Of a stretch of DNA of 19,990 nucleotides, positions 6,546-14,304 are shown piece by piece. Origin of the DNA: JAHEEL01 sp034660035 (GTDB taxonomy: Bacteria > Actinomycetota > Acidimicrobiia > Spongiisociales > UBA5794); contig JAYEIJ010000013.1 in NCBI GenBank assembly GCA_034660035.1, positions 1-19,990 of the forward strand, given 5' to 3'. Position 1 is the first letter of the stretch; the number at the start of each line of letters is the position of its first letter. A program made the translations under genes and the position numbers. Below the pieces are notes generated by a model. That model worked only from the letters and a program-made list of their open reading frames with translations, did not search any database and was not told where the DNA came from.

Positions 6546-9500
6546 GGATTTCCCGTCGGTGTGATCTGGGCGAAGCTGTCGTCGGTGAGATCATCGACCG
6601 AGCCGGTCGAGACCGGCACGAAGTCGGAGAGCATCGATTCCTGCGCTCCCGGTTCGAGTGCGAGCAGATCCATGATGCGTGTCGCGTTGATCGATCCGTC
6701 TCCTCCGCCGATCCGCCATTGCTGGGCCGAAGCTTCGACGTCGCGAACCCGACGGACGCCGCTCGACGGGAAACCCTCCTGGCTCATCACGGCGACAGCG
6801 TAGTTCCACTCAGCCGGATCGCCATCACCGAACAGCGACTTCGGGATCCGCGCCGTCACCCGTCCCTTGTCCGGGTAGACGAGGATCTTGAACGTGGGTT
6901 CCGTCTCCGTGACCGATCCGTCCGGCTCGGCAACATACAGCGCCGGGAACCACCCTTCGATGGTGAGCGCCCGATCCCATCCCGAGCCGGATTCCCAGGA
7001 CGCGTTCCTTCCGGGGAGGAATCGCCTGGCCCCGTTGACGGTTTCGGGGTCCATGTCGACGTAGATGTCGAAGGTCTGGATTGAGAGCCCATTCGGGCTG
7101 TCCCACGTGTTGAGGACGGGCGCGAGCAAATCGACATTGAAGATGAGGTCGTCGCCGGACTCGCCGACGGTGAATGCCGTCAGATCGTATGAACCGGGTG
7201 TGAACAGTGGGTCTGTCGGGTACGTGTAGCTGCCGGGGCCGTGATCATCACCCTCGGGATCGACCGCCTCGAACGCGGTAGCGACGTTGGAGATGTCGGG
7301 CACGACCATCGCTCCTGGACCCTCGAACGGGGCCCCGACGATCTCAGGCCCTCCTGCACGATCAACGAGGCGGAACCGGATGGGGTCGCCGACCTCGATC
7401 GGACCCAGCGGGGCGAGCGGGATCGAGAACTCGACGCGTGTCCCATCGAATCCGGCCTCGATCGGCTCCGTTTCAGGGAGCATCCCTGCGACCACGAGTC
7501 CATCGCCGCTCCCGATCGATGGAAGAGGTACGGGTCCGCTCACCGATGTCGGGTTGGTGCCGCGCCACGACAGCAGGTGGCTCGCCCCGAAACCGATGAT
7601 CTCTCCGCCCACGGTCAATCCGCGTGTCGTGGTCGCGCTTGGAAGACCGAGATAGAGATCGAACCCGGCAGCGTCGTCGCCGAGGACTTCGCTCGCATAG
7701 TCCACCCGGATCTGGAGGCGGTTCTTGTCGTAGAGCCAGTAGTAGGCGACAAACGGCTCCCCATCGAGGGAGTAGAGGCCGGCGGTGTCCCACTCTTCGG
7801 TATCGACTTCGGCATCGATCTCGATCGTGCCGGTCCCGTCGGCCGACCGGTCGGGAACCACGGTTGGCGCCGGGATGATGGGCGTGCGGACGAACGCCGG
7901 ACGGTCGATCTCGAGGGCGTCGTAAACGCGGCCCAGGAGTTCGCGGAACGCGCCGTCGAAGTAGCCGTCGTCACCCGAATCTTGATCGGCGCCGTACCAC
8001 CAGAACCAGTCGGATCCCTCGGCGAAGAGCAGGTGGTCGTAGGCCGAGGCGAGTTGGTCCTCGCCGGCCGTCGCCGATGATGTCGCTTCGGCGTATGCCC
8101 GGCGGGTCGCCCAGAGAGCGTCCCAAGCGGCGGCTTCTTCCGGCTCACCGATCCAGGTAGCGAAGTTGGGCTGGAACCAGGACGCAGGGAAGACATCGGG
8201 AAGCGGTTCGGAACGATCGCCGAACCGGTCCAGTAGCTCACCCGGCGTGACCGTCGTCACGAAGTCCGATGCGGTGAGGTTCTCGTAGAGGGCGTTGAGG
8301 AAGTCCTTACCGTCGTTGTCGTAGTGCTCCCAGGCGTTCTCACCGTCAACCACGACGGTGACGACCTTCGGGCCGTCAACACCCAGCTCGTCGAGTCGAT
8401 CCTTCGCGTGCGCGAGACGGTTCATGAAGTCATCGGCCGCCGCTGCGCCCGACATTCCCGAGTACTCGAACCCGATGAGGTCGGCGAGCTGGACGTCCCT
8501 GAAGAAGATCGGAAGATCCGGGTTCCGGGTGTGTTGAGCCGTGTACATGCGATAGAGAACATCGGCATCGATCACCGTTCCGTTCGAATCCCTTTCGAAT
8601 GAGCCGTGATCGAGTGTCTGTCCGAGTACGTGCTCTCCGGTGGCGATCCACTCGATGCCCTCACCGGCCAGGATCGACGTCACCTCCTGGGCAACCGCGC
8701 CCTCACCGGGCCACATGCCGGTCGGACGCTTGCCGAGGATCCGCTCGGCAAGGTCGAGCCCGCGCGTTACCTGCTCTCTGGAGTCACGAGGTTCCCGGAA
8801 CCGGTTCTCCGGCACGATCGCCGTCGGGTCGCCGACGAGAGCGAGGTTCGTGTCGGAGATGAGTGGGAGGATCGGGTGGGCGAGCGGCGTGGTCGTGATC
8901 TCGATCTGTCCCTGATCCCAAAGTTCCTTGTGGATGTCGAGGGTTCTGGCGACGGCGTCGAGGTGAGCTTCGAGAACGGGTTGCTTGTCTGCTTCGACGA
9001 AATCGCGGCCGCGGTCGACCAGTCCGCTCAGACGTGGTTCAGCGAGTAGATCCGGATCGCTCCAGGCAAGGTTGAAAAGCACCTGTAGGTCGAGATAGTC
9101 CTGGGGCGTGAATCTGGTGCCGTCCGTTCGCTGGTCGGCAAGTTCCTGAAATCTGGGGAAGCGGGCGATGATGCCGGGATTCACATCGAAGAACCGGGTG
9201 AGAAGGAATTCCCGCTCTCCGGCCGTGAGCCTGTCGGCCGGGATCTCGGTGTGTACCCAGTACGAATCCCTCGTCCCGCTCATGATCTCCTCGAGTTGAA
9301 GGAGCAGCACCGGGGTGAGGTTGAACGAGACTCGAAGGTCCGGGTACCGGCCCACGAGATCGGCCATGTCCCAGTAGTCCTTGGCGGCGTGGAGTCGCAC
9401 CCAGGGACGGGTGACGACGCCGTTCTCATCCTTCGGGTAGAGAGGCTGGTGCTGATGCCAAAGGAGCACGAAGTAGAACCCGTCCTCGTCCAGCGGCGGC

Positions 9501-9688
9501 CGAGACGCCACCGTGGTCGTCGTCGCACCGGCATCCCCATTCGTTGCGGATGTGGCGGTGGTCTCGTCCGTACCCGACGACGTGCAGGCTCCAACGAGGA
9601 GAACGAGAGCGAGGAGGAGAGCGCTCAACCGCCCCGTCGGGCTGGTAGCTGCTGGCGGTAGCTGGTAGCTGGTAGCTCTCGACTTCAT
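6542..9688 (-). CDS. GH57 amylopullulanase-like lipoprotein with glucodextranase-C-type module
   Basis: Predicted surface-anchored alpha-glucan hydrolase, 1048 aa. The signal peptide has a hydrophobic stretch LSALLLALVLLVGAC with the lipobox cysteine at 35, then a Thr-rich linker. The GH57 domain (about 70-600) shows HQHQPL (78-83), GQIEITTTPLAHPILPL (260-276), GMWPGEGAV with the expected nucleophile E329, and VVVDGENAWEHY with the expected acid/base D448. This motif set is that of amylopullulanase-type GH57 enzymes. Residues about 620-800 look like a CBM9/DOMON-like beta-sandwich. About 808-1010 (DPEGDDHGPGSYTYP, SIQTFDIYVDMDP) match the glucodextranase C-terminal binding module. The ATG overlaps the M3 peptidase stop (ATGA) with GGAGGG directly abutting it, too close for an ideal Shine-Dalgarno. 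Residues about 5-16 are encoded by a 7-bp tandem array. The exact polysaccharide is unknown. Confidence 0.9.
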   Translation of the reverse strand: MKSRATSYQLPPAATSPTGRLSALLLALVLLVGACTSSGTDETTATSATNGDAGATTTTVASRPPLDEDGFYFVLLWHQHQPLYPKDENGVVTRPWVRLHAAKDYWDMADLVGRYPDLRVSFNLTPVLLLQLEEIMSGTRDSYWVHTEIPADRLTAGEREFLLTRFFDVNPGIIARFPRFQELADQRTDGTRFTPQDYLDLQVLFNLAWSDPDLLAEPRLSGLVDRGRDFVEADKQPVLEAHLDAVARTLDIHKELWDQGQIEITTTPLAHPILPLISDTNLALVGDPTAIVPENRFREPRDSREQVTRGLDLAERILGKRPTGMWPGEGAVAQEVTSILAGEGIEWIATGEHVLGQTLDHGSFERDSNGTVIDADVLYRMYTAQHTRNPDLPIFFRDVQLADLIGFEYSGMSGAAAADDFMNRLAHAKDRLDELGVDGPKVVTVVVDGENAWEHYDNDGKDFLNALYENLTASDFVTTVTPGELLDRFGDRSEPLPDVFPASWFQPNFATWIGEPEEAAAWDALWATRRAYAEATSSATAGEDQLASAYDHLLFAEGSDWFWWYGADQDSGDDGYFDGAFRELLGRVYDALEIDRPAFVRTPIIPAPTVVPDRSADGTGTIEIDAEVDTEEWDTAGLYSLDGEPFVAYYWLYDKNRLQIRVDYASEVLGDDAAGFDLYLGLPSATTTRGLTVGGEIIGFGASHLLSWRGTNPTSVSGPVPLPSIGSGDGLVVAGMLPETEPIEAGFDGTRVEFSIPLAPLGPIEVGDPIRFRLVDRAGGPEIVGAPFEGPGAMVVPDISNVATAFEAVDPEGDDHGPGSYTYPTDPLFTPGSYDLTAFTVGESGDDLIFNVDLLAPVLNTWDSPNGLSIQTFDIYVDMDPETVNGARRFLPGRNASWESGSGWDRALTIEGWFPALYVAEPDGSVTETEPTFKILVYPDKGRVTARIPKSLFGDGDPAEWNYAVAVMSQEGFPSSGVRRVRDVEASAQQWRIGGGDGSINATRIMDLLALEPGAQESMLSDFVPVSTGSVDDLTDDSFAQITPTGNP
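9644..9677. repeat. 7-bp tandem array (GGTAGCT) inside the GH57 signal-peptide n-region
   Basis: GGTAGCT occurs once at 9644-9650, then after GCTGGC three times in tandem at 9657-9677. On the minus strand the unit is CAGCTAC, the same as the 8-bp array at 4756 less one base. It lies within codons 4-15 of the GH57 gene (ATSYQLPPAATS), immediately after the ATGA junction with the M3 peptidase gene. Two copies more or fewer would shift the frame; three would not. Confidence 0.88.
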
Positions 9689-11643
9689 CCCTCCAACAAC
9701 CCCAGGTCCCGCAGGTACGCATCGGACGATGGCTCGCGGCCGAGGAAGGCACGGAGATGCTCGATAGCGTCACGGGAGTGGCCACGCGCGAGCACCTCGC
9801 TGCGGTACCGGGAGCCGACCTCGGGACTGAGCACGCCCTCCTGAGAGAAGACCGAGAACATGTCGTCTCCGTAGACCTTGGCCCATTGGTAGCCGTAGTA
9901 GCCGGCGTCGTATCCGCCCATGAGGTGCCCGAATGATGCTGCGAAGTGCGTGTCGTCGTGATACGGGATCAGCGTCAGGGCGAAGGCATCACGGGTGGCC
10001 TGATCGATGTCGACGTCACCGTGTCCTGTGTGGATCGCAAGGTCGAACGTGCCGAGGAACGCCTGCCGCAGCGTGGTGAGGGCAGTGTTCTGATCGCGCG
10101 CAGCCACGAGTCGCTCGACGAGATCCGACGGGATCATCTCGCCGGTCTCGTAGTGGCGGGCGAACCGCTGGAGCACCTCCGGTTCCCAAGTCCAGTGCTC
10201 CATGATCTGCGACGGCGCTTCGACGAAGTCCCATTCGGTGTCGTATCCGGCGAACCGGGGATGGTCGACTTCGGTCAGACAGAAGTGCAGGACGTGCCCG
10301 AATTCGTGGAACAGGGTCAGCACCTCATCGTGCTTGAGGAGCGACGGGGATCCGGGTCCGGGCTTCGTGAAGTTCGCGACGATCGCAGCAACCGGCTTTC
10401 GGTAGCTGCCGTCGTCCAATCTCATCCCCCGGGTGATCGCGAAGCACGCAGCATGGCCGAACTTGCCATCGCGGGGGAAGAGATCGGCGTAGAAATGGGC
10501 GACCGGTTCATCCGATCCGCGGTTCCGAATCTCGTACAGCTTGACGTCATCGTGCCAGGCGCCGGTCTCCTCGATCTGTCGGTACTCGAGGCCGAAGACA
10601 TCGCCGGTGATCTCGAACATGCCGTCCATGACGGTGTCGAGGGGGAAGTACTCGGCGATCTCGTTCTGATCGATCCCGTACTCCCGGCGCCGTTGCTGGG
10701 TGTGGTAGTACACCCAGTCCCACGGCTGAATCGGTTCGTCTCCGATGTCCGACGACGCCAGGGTCTGGAGCGCGGCAAGTTCGATTCGGCCGCGTTCGGT
10801 GAGGCCGGGGATGATCGACGAGTAGAGCTCATCGACTGCTTCGGGGTTCGCCATCTTGGTCTCCATGGCGTAGTCGGCCCACGTGACGTAGCCGAGGATC
10901 TCTGAGATCTCCTCGCGGGTAGAGACGGCTTCGGCGAGGAGGGGTGAGTTCTCTTCGGCGGCGCGATTCCAGAACTTGAACTGCATCCGACGGCGCAGAT
11001 CCCGGTTCTCTGCCTCTTCGACGAACGGGATGTAGTCCGGGTAGCTCATCGAGACGCGGAACGTGTCTTTCGACCCTCCGGGTCCGAGGCGCTCGACGTA
11101 GGCGTCCGGCAGTCCGGCGAGGTCGTCTCTGGTCATGTCGATGCCGTCGTCCCACTCGTCGAGGTTGCTGTTGAACGCGACCTGAAGTTCGATGAGCCGT
11201 TGCCGGAGTTCCCGAAGATCCTCCCGATCTGCGGTGTCGAGATCGTGGCCGGCTCGACGGAGATCGCGGAGCCAGAACTGGAGGCTGCGTGCCTCGAGGC
11301 CGTCGAGATCCCGGGCATCATCCGTCGTCGCATATGAGCGGATCGCGGCCGCGAGATCGGAACGCATGACGAGGTCTGATCCCCATTTGGCGATCCTCTC
11401 TTCGGCGGCGACGCCGGCAGCGCGCACATCGGCATCGGTGTGAACCCTTGCCATGAAAGCTCCCCGGCCCGAGGCGTCGGAGATCACCACCCCCGCGCGG
11501 TCGAGCGGAGCCATGGTGTTCGCATAGGTCCGGGGTTCGCCGGCACCGACGGCGGAATCGATCTCAGCATCGGCTTGAGCGATAGCGGCCTCGGTGATCT
11601 CAGTGACGTCGGTGGCGGTGATGGCGGTGTAGTCGTAGAGCAT
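9685..11643 (-). CDS. M3-family zinc oligopeptidase (thimet oligopeptidase/Dcp type)
   Basis: Zinc metallopeptidase that cleaves short peptides, probably in the cytosol since no signal peptide is present. It is 652 aa, close to the 650-700 aa usual for M3A. The catalytic motif LFHEFGHVLH gives zinc ligands H446 and H450 and base E447. The third ligand is E475 in WDFVEAPSQIMEHW, 25 residues on, exactly the M3 spacing. The C-terminal YDAGYYGYQWAKVY carries the substrate-binding tyrosines of the family. The N-terminal 200 residues are helical. The ATG at 11643 has no Shine-Dalgarno sequence, but TACCCT lies 7 nt upstream, so this gene may start a leaderless transcript of its own inside the cluster. 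Its stop overlaps the GH57 start. Whether it is oligoendopeptidase- or dipeptidyl carboxypeptidase-like cannot be told. Confidence 0.93.
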   Translation of the reverse strand: MLYDYTAITATDVTEITEAAIAQADAEIDSAVGAGEPRTYANTMAPLDRAGVVISDASGRGAFMARVHTDADVRAAGVAAEERIAKWGSDLVMRSDLAAAIRSYATTDDARDLDGLEARSLQFWLRDLRRAGHDLDTADREDLRELRQRLIELQVAFNSNLDEWDDGIDMTRDDLAGLPDAYVERLGPGGSKDTFRVSMSYPDYIPFVEEAENRDLRRRMQFKFWNRAAEENSPLLAEAVSTREEISEILGYVTWADYAMETKMANPEAVDELYSSIIPGLTERGRIELAALQTLASSDIGDEPIQPWDWVYYHTQQRRREYGIDQNEIAEYFPLDTVMDGMFEITGDVFGLEYRQIEETGAWHDDVKLYEIRNRGSDEPVAHFYADLFPRDGKFGHAACFAITRGMRLDDGSYRKPVAAIVANFTKPGPGSPSLLKHDEVLTLFHEFGHVLHFCLTEVDHPRFAGYDTEWDFVEAPSQIMEHWTWEPEVLQRFARHYETGEMIPSDLVERLVAARDQNTALTTLRQAFLGTFDLAIHTGHGDVDIDQATRDAFALTLIPYHDDTHFAASFGHLMGGYDAGYYGYQWAKVYGDDMFSVFSQEGVLSPEVGSRYRSEVLARGHSRDAIEHLRAFLGREPSSDAYLRDLGLLEG

Positions 11644-11656
11644 GGCCGGGAGGGTA
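11644..11656 (-). promoter_or_regulatory. Putative leaderless promoter of the M3 peptidase
   Basis: TACCCT (11656-11651, minus strand) matches TANNNT and ends 7 nt before the ATG. No convincing -35 lies at 16-18 bp. The gap to the preceding EEP gene is only 39 bp, so read-through from upstream is also likely. Confidence 0.4.
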
Positions 11657-11682
11657 CCGGGTGCCGTGGATTGCTCAGGGTG

Positions 11683-12654
11683 CTAGCCGGTGTGAGACAC
11701 GTCGAACAGCAGGGGCCGGTGAACGGGGCCGAGATCGGGTCCGACCGAACGATACGGCACCGTGATCGCTCCGATGTAGACGGCATGATCGACCGGCAGA
11801 CCGGTGTAGTTGCCCACGAACGGCCAGTCGTACGACGGCCACGTCGCGGCGTACCCGAACCCGTCTTCCGAGTTGGTCATTCCTTCGGCGAGTAGGTCGA
11901 AAGCGTGGGACCATCGGGAGGTTTCGAGATTCCCGGTCACGACAACCGGTCCTTCCATCTGCAGAGCGGCCGCGTTCACAGTTGCGAACCGCCGGGCGCG
12001 GTCATCGGCGGCAGACGTGGAATCGGGGTTCCGAACGGCCATTCCGATCACCGTCACCATCCCGATTTCGGTCTCGACGCGAACGGTGAGATCCGCACCG
12101 GGGGCGGGCGGGAGGGGTGAAACCGTTGCGTCGCGATGGACGAGGACGAGCGATCGGCCGGTTGCCCCGGCGGCGACGGGCGTGGCGATGATTCGGTAGG
12201 GGACGCCGCTGTCGTTCAGCGCTCCCTCCCAATCTCCACTCGCGTTGTGAAGCAACGCGATGTCGGCATGTTCCTGACCGATCCATTCGACGATCTCACG
12301 GTGGTGGTCGGATGACTCGCCGGTATCGAGGCTGATGATTCTGATGCCATCGTTCGAAACGGCGACCGTCTGTGTGGCCAACCACATCGGAGCCAGGAGA
12401 ACGGCGTTCGCGACGGCTGCAAGAAGGAAGAGAGATGAGAGGGCACGGCGGAAAACGAAGCCGTAGATGATGGCAGCCGTCACCAGGATCACAACATAGG
12501 GGAATCGCAGATCGGCGAGTCGATCGAATCCCCACCAGGTCGCACCGAAGAACCCGAAGACGGTGCCGAGCGTTGCGGCTGTGCCGGAGATGAACAGGAG
12601 AACGGAGAAGAGTCTGCGTCCGGTCCCGGCTCCGGTCGAGTTCTTCCCGGCCAT
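11683..12654 (-). CDS. Membrane protein with degenerate endonuclease/exonuclease/phosphatase domain
   Basis: It is 323 aa: three hydrophobic segments (about 14-37, 51-68, 71-96), then an EEP-fold domain (about 103-318). This is the layout of YafD-like actinobacterial EEP membrane proteins, and the general fold pattern is clear (IRIISLD, ADIALLH, GPVVVTGNLETSRWSHAF, ATWPS, PVDHAV, VHRPLLF). Nearly all the usual metal and catalytic residues are changed: SLN to SLD (D110), LQE to LLH (H136), the AVHP histidine to R208, GDxN to GNLE (N242, E244), and SDH to PVH (V311). D289 and H312 remain. I infer a pseudoenzyme or binding domain. The start is the ATG sharing one base with the stop of the propeller lipoprotein (TGATG); a longer frame from 12765 lies over that gene and is spurious. 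Confidence 0.8.
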   Translation of the reverse strand: MAGKNSTGAGTGRRLFSVLLFISGTAATLGTVFGFFGATWWGFDRLADLRFPYVVILVTAAIIYGFVFRRALSSLFLLAAVANAVLLAPMWLATQTVAVSNDGIRIISLDTGESSDHHREIVEWIGQEHADIALLHNASGDWEGALNDSGVPYRIIATPVAAGATGRSLVLVHRDATVSPLPPAPGADLTVRVETEIGMVTVIGMAVRNPDSTSAADDRARRFATVNAAALQMEGPVVVTGNLETSRWSHAFDLLAEGMTNSEDGFGYAATWPSYDWPFVGNYTGLPVDHAVYIGAITVPYRSVGPDLGPVHRPLLFDVSHTG

Positions 12655-14240
12655 CAGTTTCCGAGAGCGTAGAAGAATCCGTCGCGAGAGCCCACGTATA
12701 TCCGGCCGTTCCACACAGCCGGGGTCGACTCGATGCAGGCGCCGGTACCCACGGTCGCGTCCCACAGATGTTGCGGCGAACGAGGATCGGCGAGGTCGTA
12801 GGCCCGGAAACCGGAATGATCGGTGAGGCAGTCGACACCGACGACGAGCGTGTCATCGGCGATGACCGGTGATGACCAGGCGTTGCCACCGATGAAATCC
12901 TGCCAGATCGTTTCCCCGGTGGCGGTATCGACGGCGAGGAGGTCGCCTGCATCGGTCGCTACGAAGAGCACGCCGGCGTCGGCATGGAGGGCCGGTGTCG
13001 CCCAGGCACCGGCGTCCTGACCTCGGGCAGCCGATAGATCGACAGACCACACCACCGGATCGTCGGGGTTGTCCGGATCGAGTTTGGCGAGGTCGCCGAC
13101 CTCGCGAACCCGGCGCGCAGCGGTGTTGTTCTTCTTCGCCGTGTCGGCGTGTGAGACCACGTAGAGGAAGCCATCCCGATCGATGCTGATCGTGGCATCG
13201 GTATCGTCGCCATTCCAGAAGTCGAAGAAGATCTCGCCGTTTCCAGATTCGATATCCGAGACGTCCACGCCGACCACGCGTCCTGCGGACGTGGAGAAGT
13301 AGGCTCGTTGATCGAAGACGGCTGTTGAACTCTCGACCGAGTGTTGGCGCCCGAAGATCTCCGTCAGTTCGTCGGTCCATGTAGAGATCTGATACACGAC
13401 CTGTGGGTCGATAGTGACCTTCCCGTCGGCGTCGTACCCGCGGTTGAGTTTCACTGCGAACCACCACGAGTTCTCTCCACCCTCGTACATGATGTCGTCG
13501 ATGATGACCGGGTTCGAATCCCAGTCGTCGTTCCAGATCCCGTCCACCGACTTGGCGTGGAGCGACCACACCTCACGGGGCTCATCACCGTCGAGGGCGA
13601 TGATGCGGAATCGCGGGTCGCGAGAGCCCGTGTAGAGCAATGGGAACCCATCCGGGTCGAGGGTCACAGAGCCCTTGATGATGTCGCCCATGTCGAAATC
13701 GGGGCGTGTGCGTTCACCGGTGGCGGCGTTGAGGAAGTGGATCTGCTTGTCGTATGCGCCGAAGATCACTTCGGTGATCCCGTCGGGACGCTCCCACACG
13801 ACGGGCTGGCCCGTCCACCCGCTTCCGCACCAGACCTTCGGGTCCTTGCCGACCGGGGACTGCCCGCACATCGAGTCGTCCGGGAAGCGCCAGGACACGC
13901 CGGGTGCTGTTGCAGGTACAGGCCCTGATCCGAAGAAGGTTCTAGTCGGATTGCCGCGGAACATCGTCAAGCCAACAACCTCACCCCACGGCTCGCCGAC
14001 GCTCTCAGGGGGAACGATCCCCTCGGACCGTTGCGGAACCGTGGTGGTCGTTGATGTGGATGAGGGGATGGTCGTCGATGCCTGGTCTCCGGGTCGGGTC
14101 GTCTCAGTCCCGGGGAGAGTCGTGACGGGGGCGAAGGTCGTCGTTGAGGCATTCGGGTCGACCGGGATCACGTCGGCGCCGGCCACGCACGCGGCGGCGA
14201 CGAGGCTGAGGACGACAACGATGAGGATCACGCGACGCAT
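12654..14240 (-). CDS. PQQ-type beta-propeller lipoprotein
   Basis: Predicted exported lipoprotein, 528 aa. MRRVILIVVVLSLVAAAC is a lipoprotein signal with the lipobox cysteine at 18, followed by a Thr/Ser-rich linker to about residue 70. The rest repeats the WD/PQQ-like blade pattern: VIFGAYDKQIHFLNAATGE, LYTGSRDPRFRIIALDG, AYFSTSAGRVVGVDV, LFVATDAGDLLAVDTATGETIW, LVVGVDCLTDHSGFRAYDL, and a closing IYVGSRDGFFYALGN. C125 and C138 bracket a short loop and may form a disulfide. The fold resembles BamB and PQQ-dependent dehydrogenases, but I see no complete dehydrogenase active site, so a scaffold or binding role is more likely. The ATG has no Shine-Dalgarno sequence; TACACT lies 8 nt upstream. 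It is first of the minus-strand cluster and is coupled to the EEP membrane protein. Confidence 0.85.
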   Translation of the reverse strand: MRRVILIVVVLSLVAAACVAGADVIPVDPNASTTTFAPVTTLPGTETTRPGDQASTTIPSSTSTTTTVPQRSEGIVPPESVGEPWGEVVGLTMFRGNPTRTFFGSGPVPATAPGVSWRFPDDSMCGQSPVGKDPKVWCGSGWTGQPVVWERPDGITEVIFGAYDKQIHFLNAATGERTRPDFDMGDIIKGSVTLDPDGFPLLYTGSRDPRFRIIALDGDEPREVWSLHAKSVDGIWNDDWDSNPVIIDDIMYEGGENSWWFAVKLNRGYDADGKVTIDPQVVYQISTWTDELTEIFGRQHSVESSTAVFDQRAYFSTSAGRVVGVDVSDIESGNGEIFFDFWNGDDTDATISIDRDGFLYVVSHADTAKKNNTAARRVREVGDLAKLDPDNPDDPVVWSVDLSAARGQDAGAWATPALHADAGVLFVATDAGDLLAVDTATGETIWQDFIGGNAWSSPVIADDTLVVGVDCLTDHSGFRAYDLADPRSPQHLWDATVGTGACIESTPAVWNGRIYVGSRDGFFYALGN

Positions 14241-14254
14241 TGTTCAAGAGTGTA
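14241..14254 (-). promoter_or_regulatory. Putative leaderless promoter of the propeller lipoprotein
   Basis: TACACT (14254-14249, minus strand) ends 8 nt before the ATG at 14240. It lies in a 64-bp divergent gap shared with the BrkB-family gene. The -35 region is weak by eye. Confidence 0.5.
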
Positions 14255-14292
14255 GGAAGCGGGATGTTTTCTGTTCGCCACCACAGGAGTCG

Positions 14293-14304
14293 TATCCTCG
14301 GCCC
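14293..14304 (+). promoter_or_regulatory. Putative leaderless promoter of the BrkB-ABC-PLP operon
   Basis: TATCCT (14293-14298) is followed by 6 nt and the ATG at 14305, the ideal -10 to +1 spacing for a leaderless transcript. AGGAG at 14285-14289 lies 15 nt before the ATG, too far to be a normal Shine-Dalgarno sequence. No clear TTGACA-like -35 is present. Confidence 0.5.

Noticed and set aside
7241..8080. Plus-strand open frame (279 codons) within the GH57 gene
   Set aside because: Shadow of the 1048-codon lipoprotein gene; no domain seen.
12655..12765. N-terminal extension of the EEP membrane protein
   Set aside because: It overlaps the end of the lipoprotein gene in another frame; the ATG in TGATG followed by a membrane segment is the better start.
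13675..14304. N-terminal extension of the BrkB gene
   Set aside because: The extra 210 residues are antisense to the propeller lipoprotein and unlike the family; the ATG at 14305 fits family length and promoter position.
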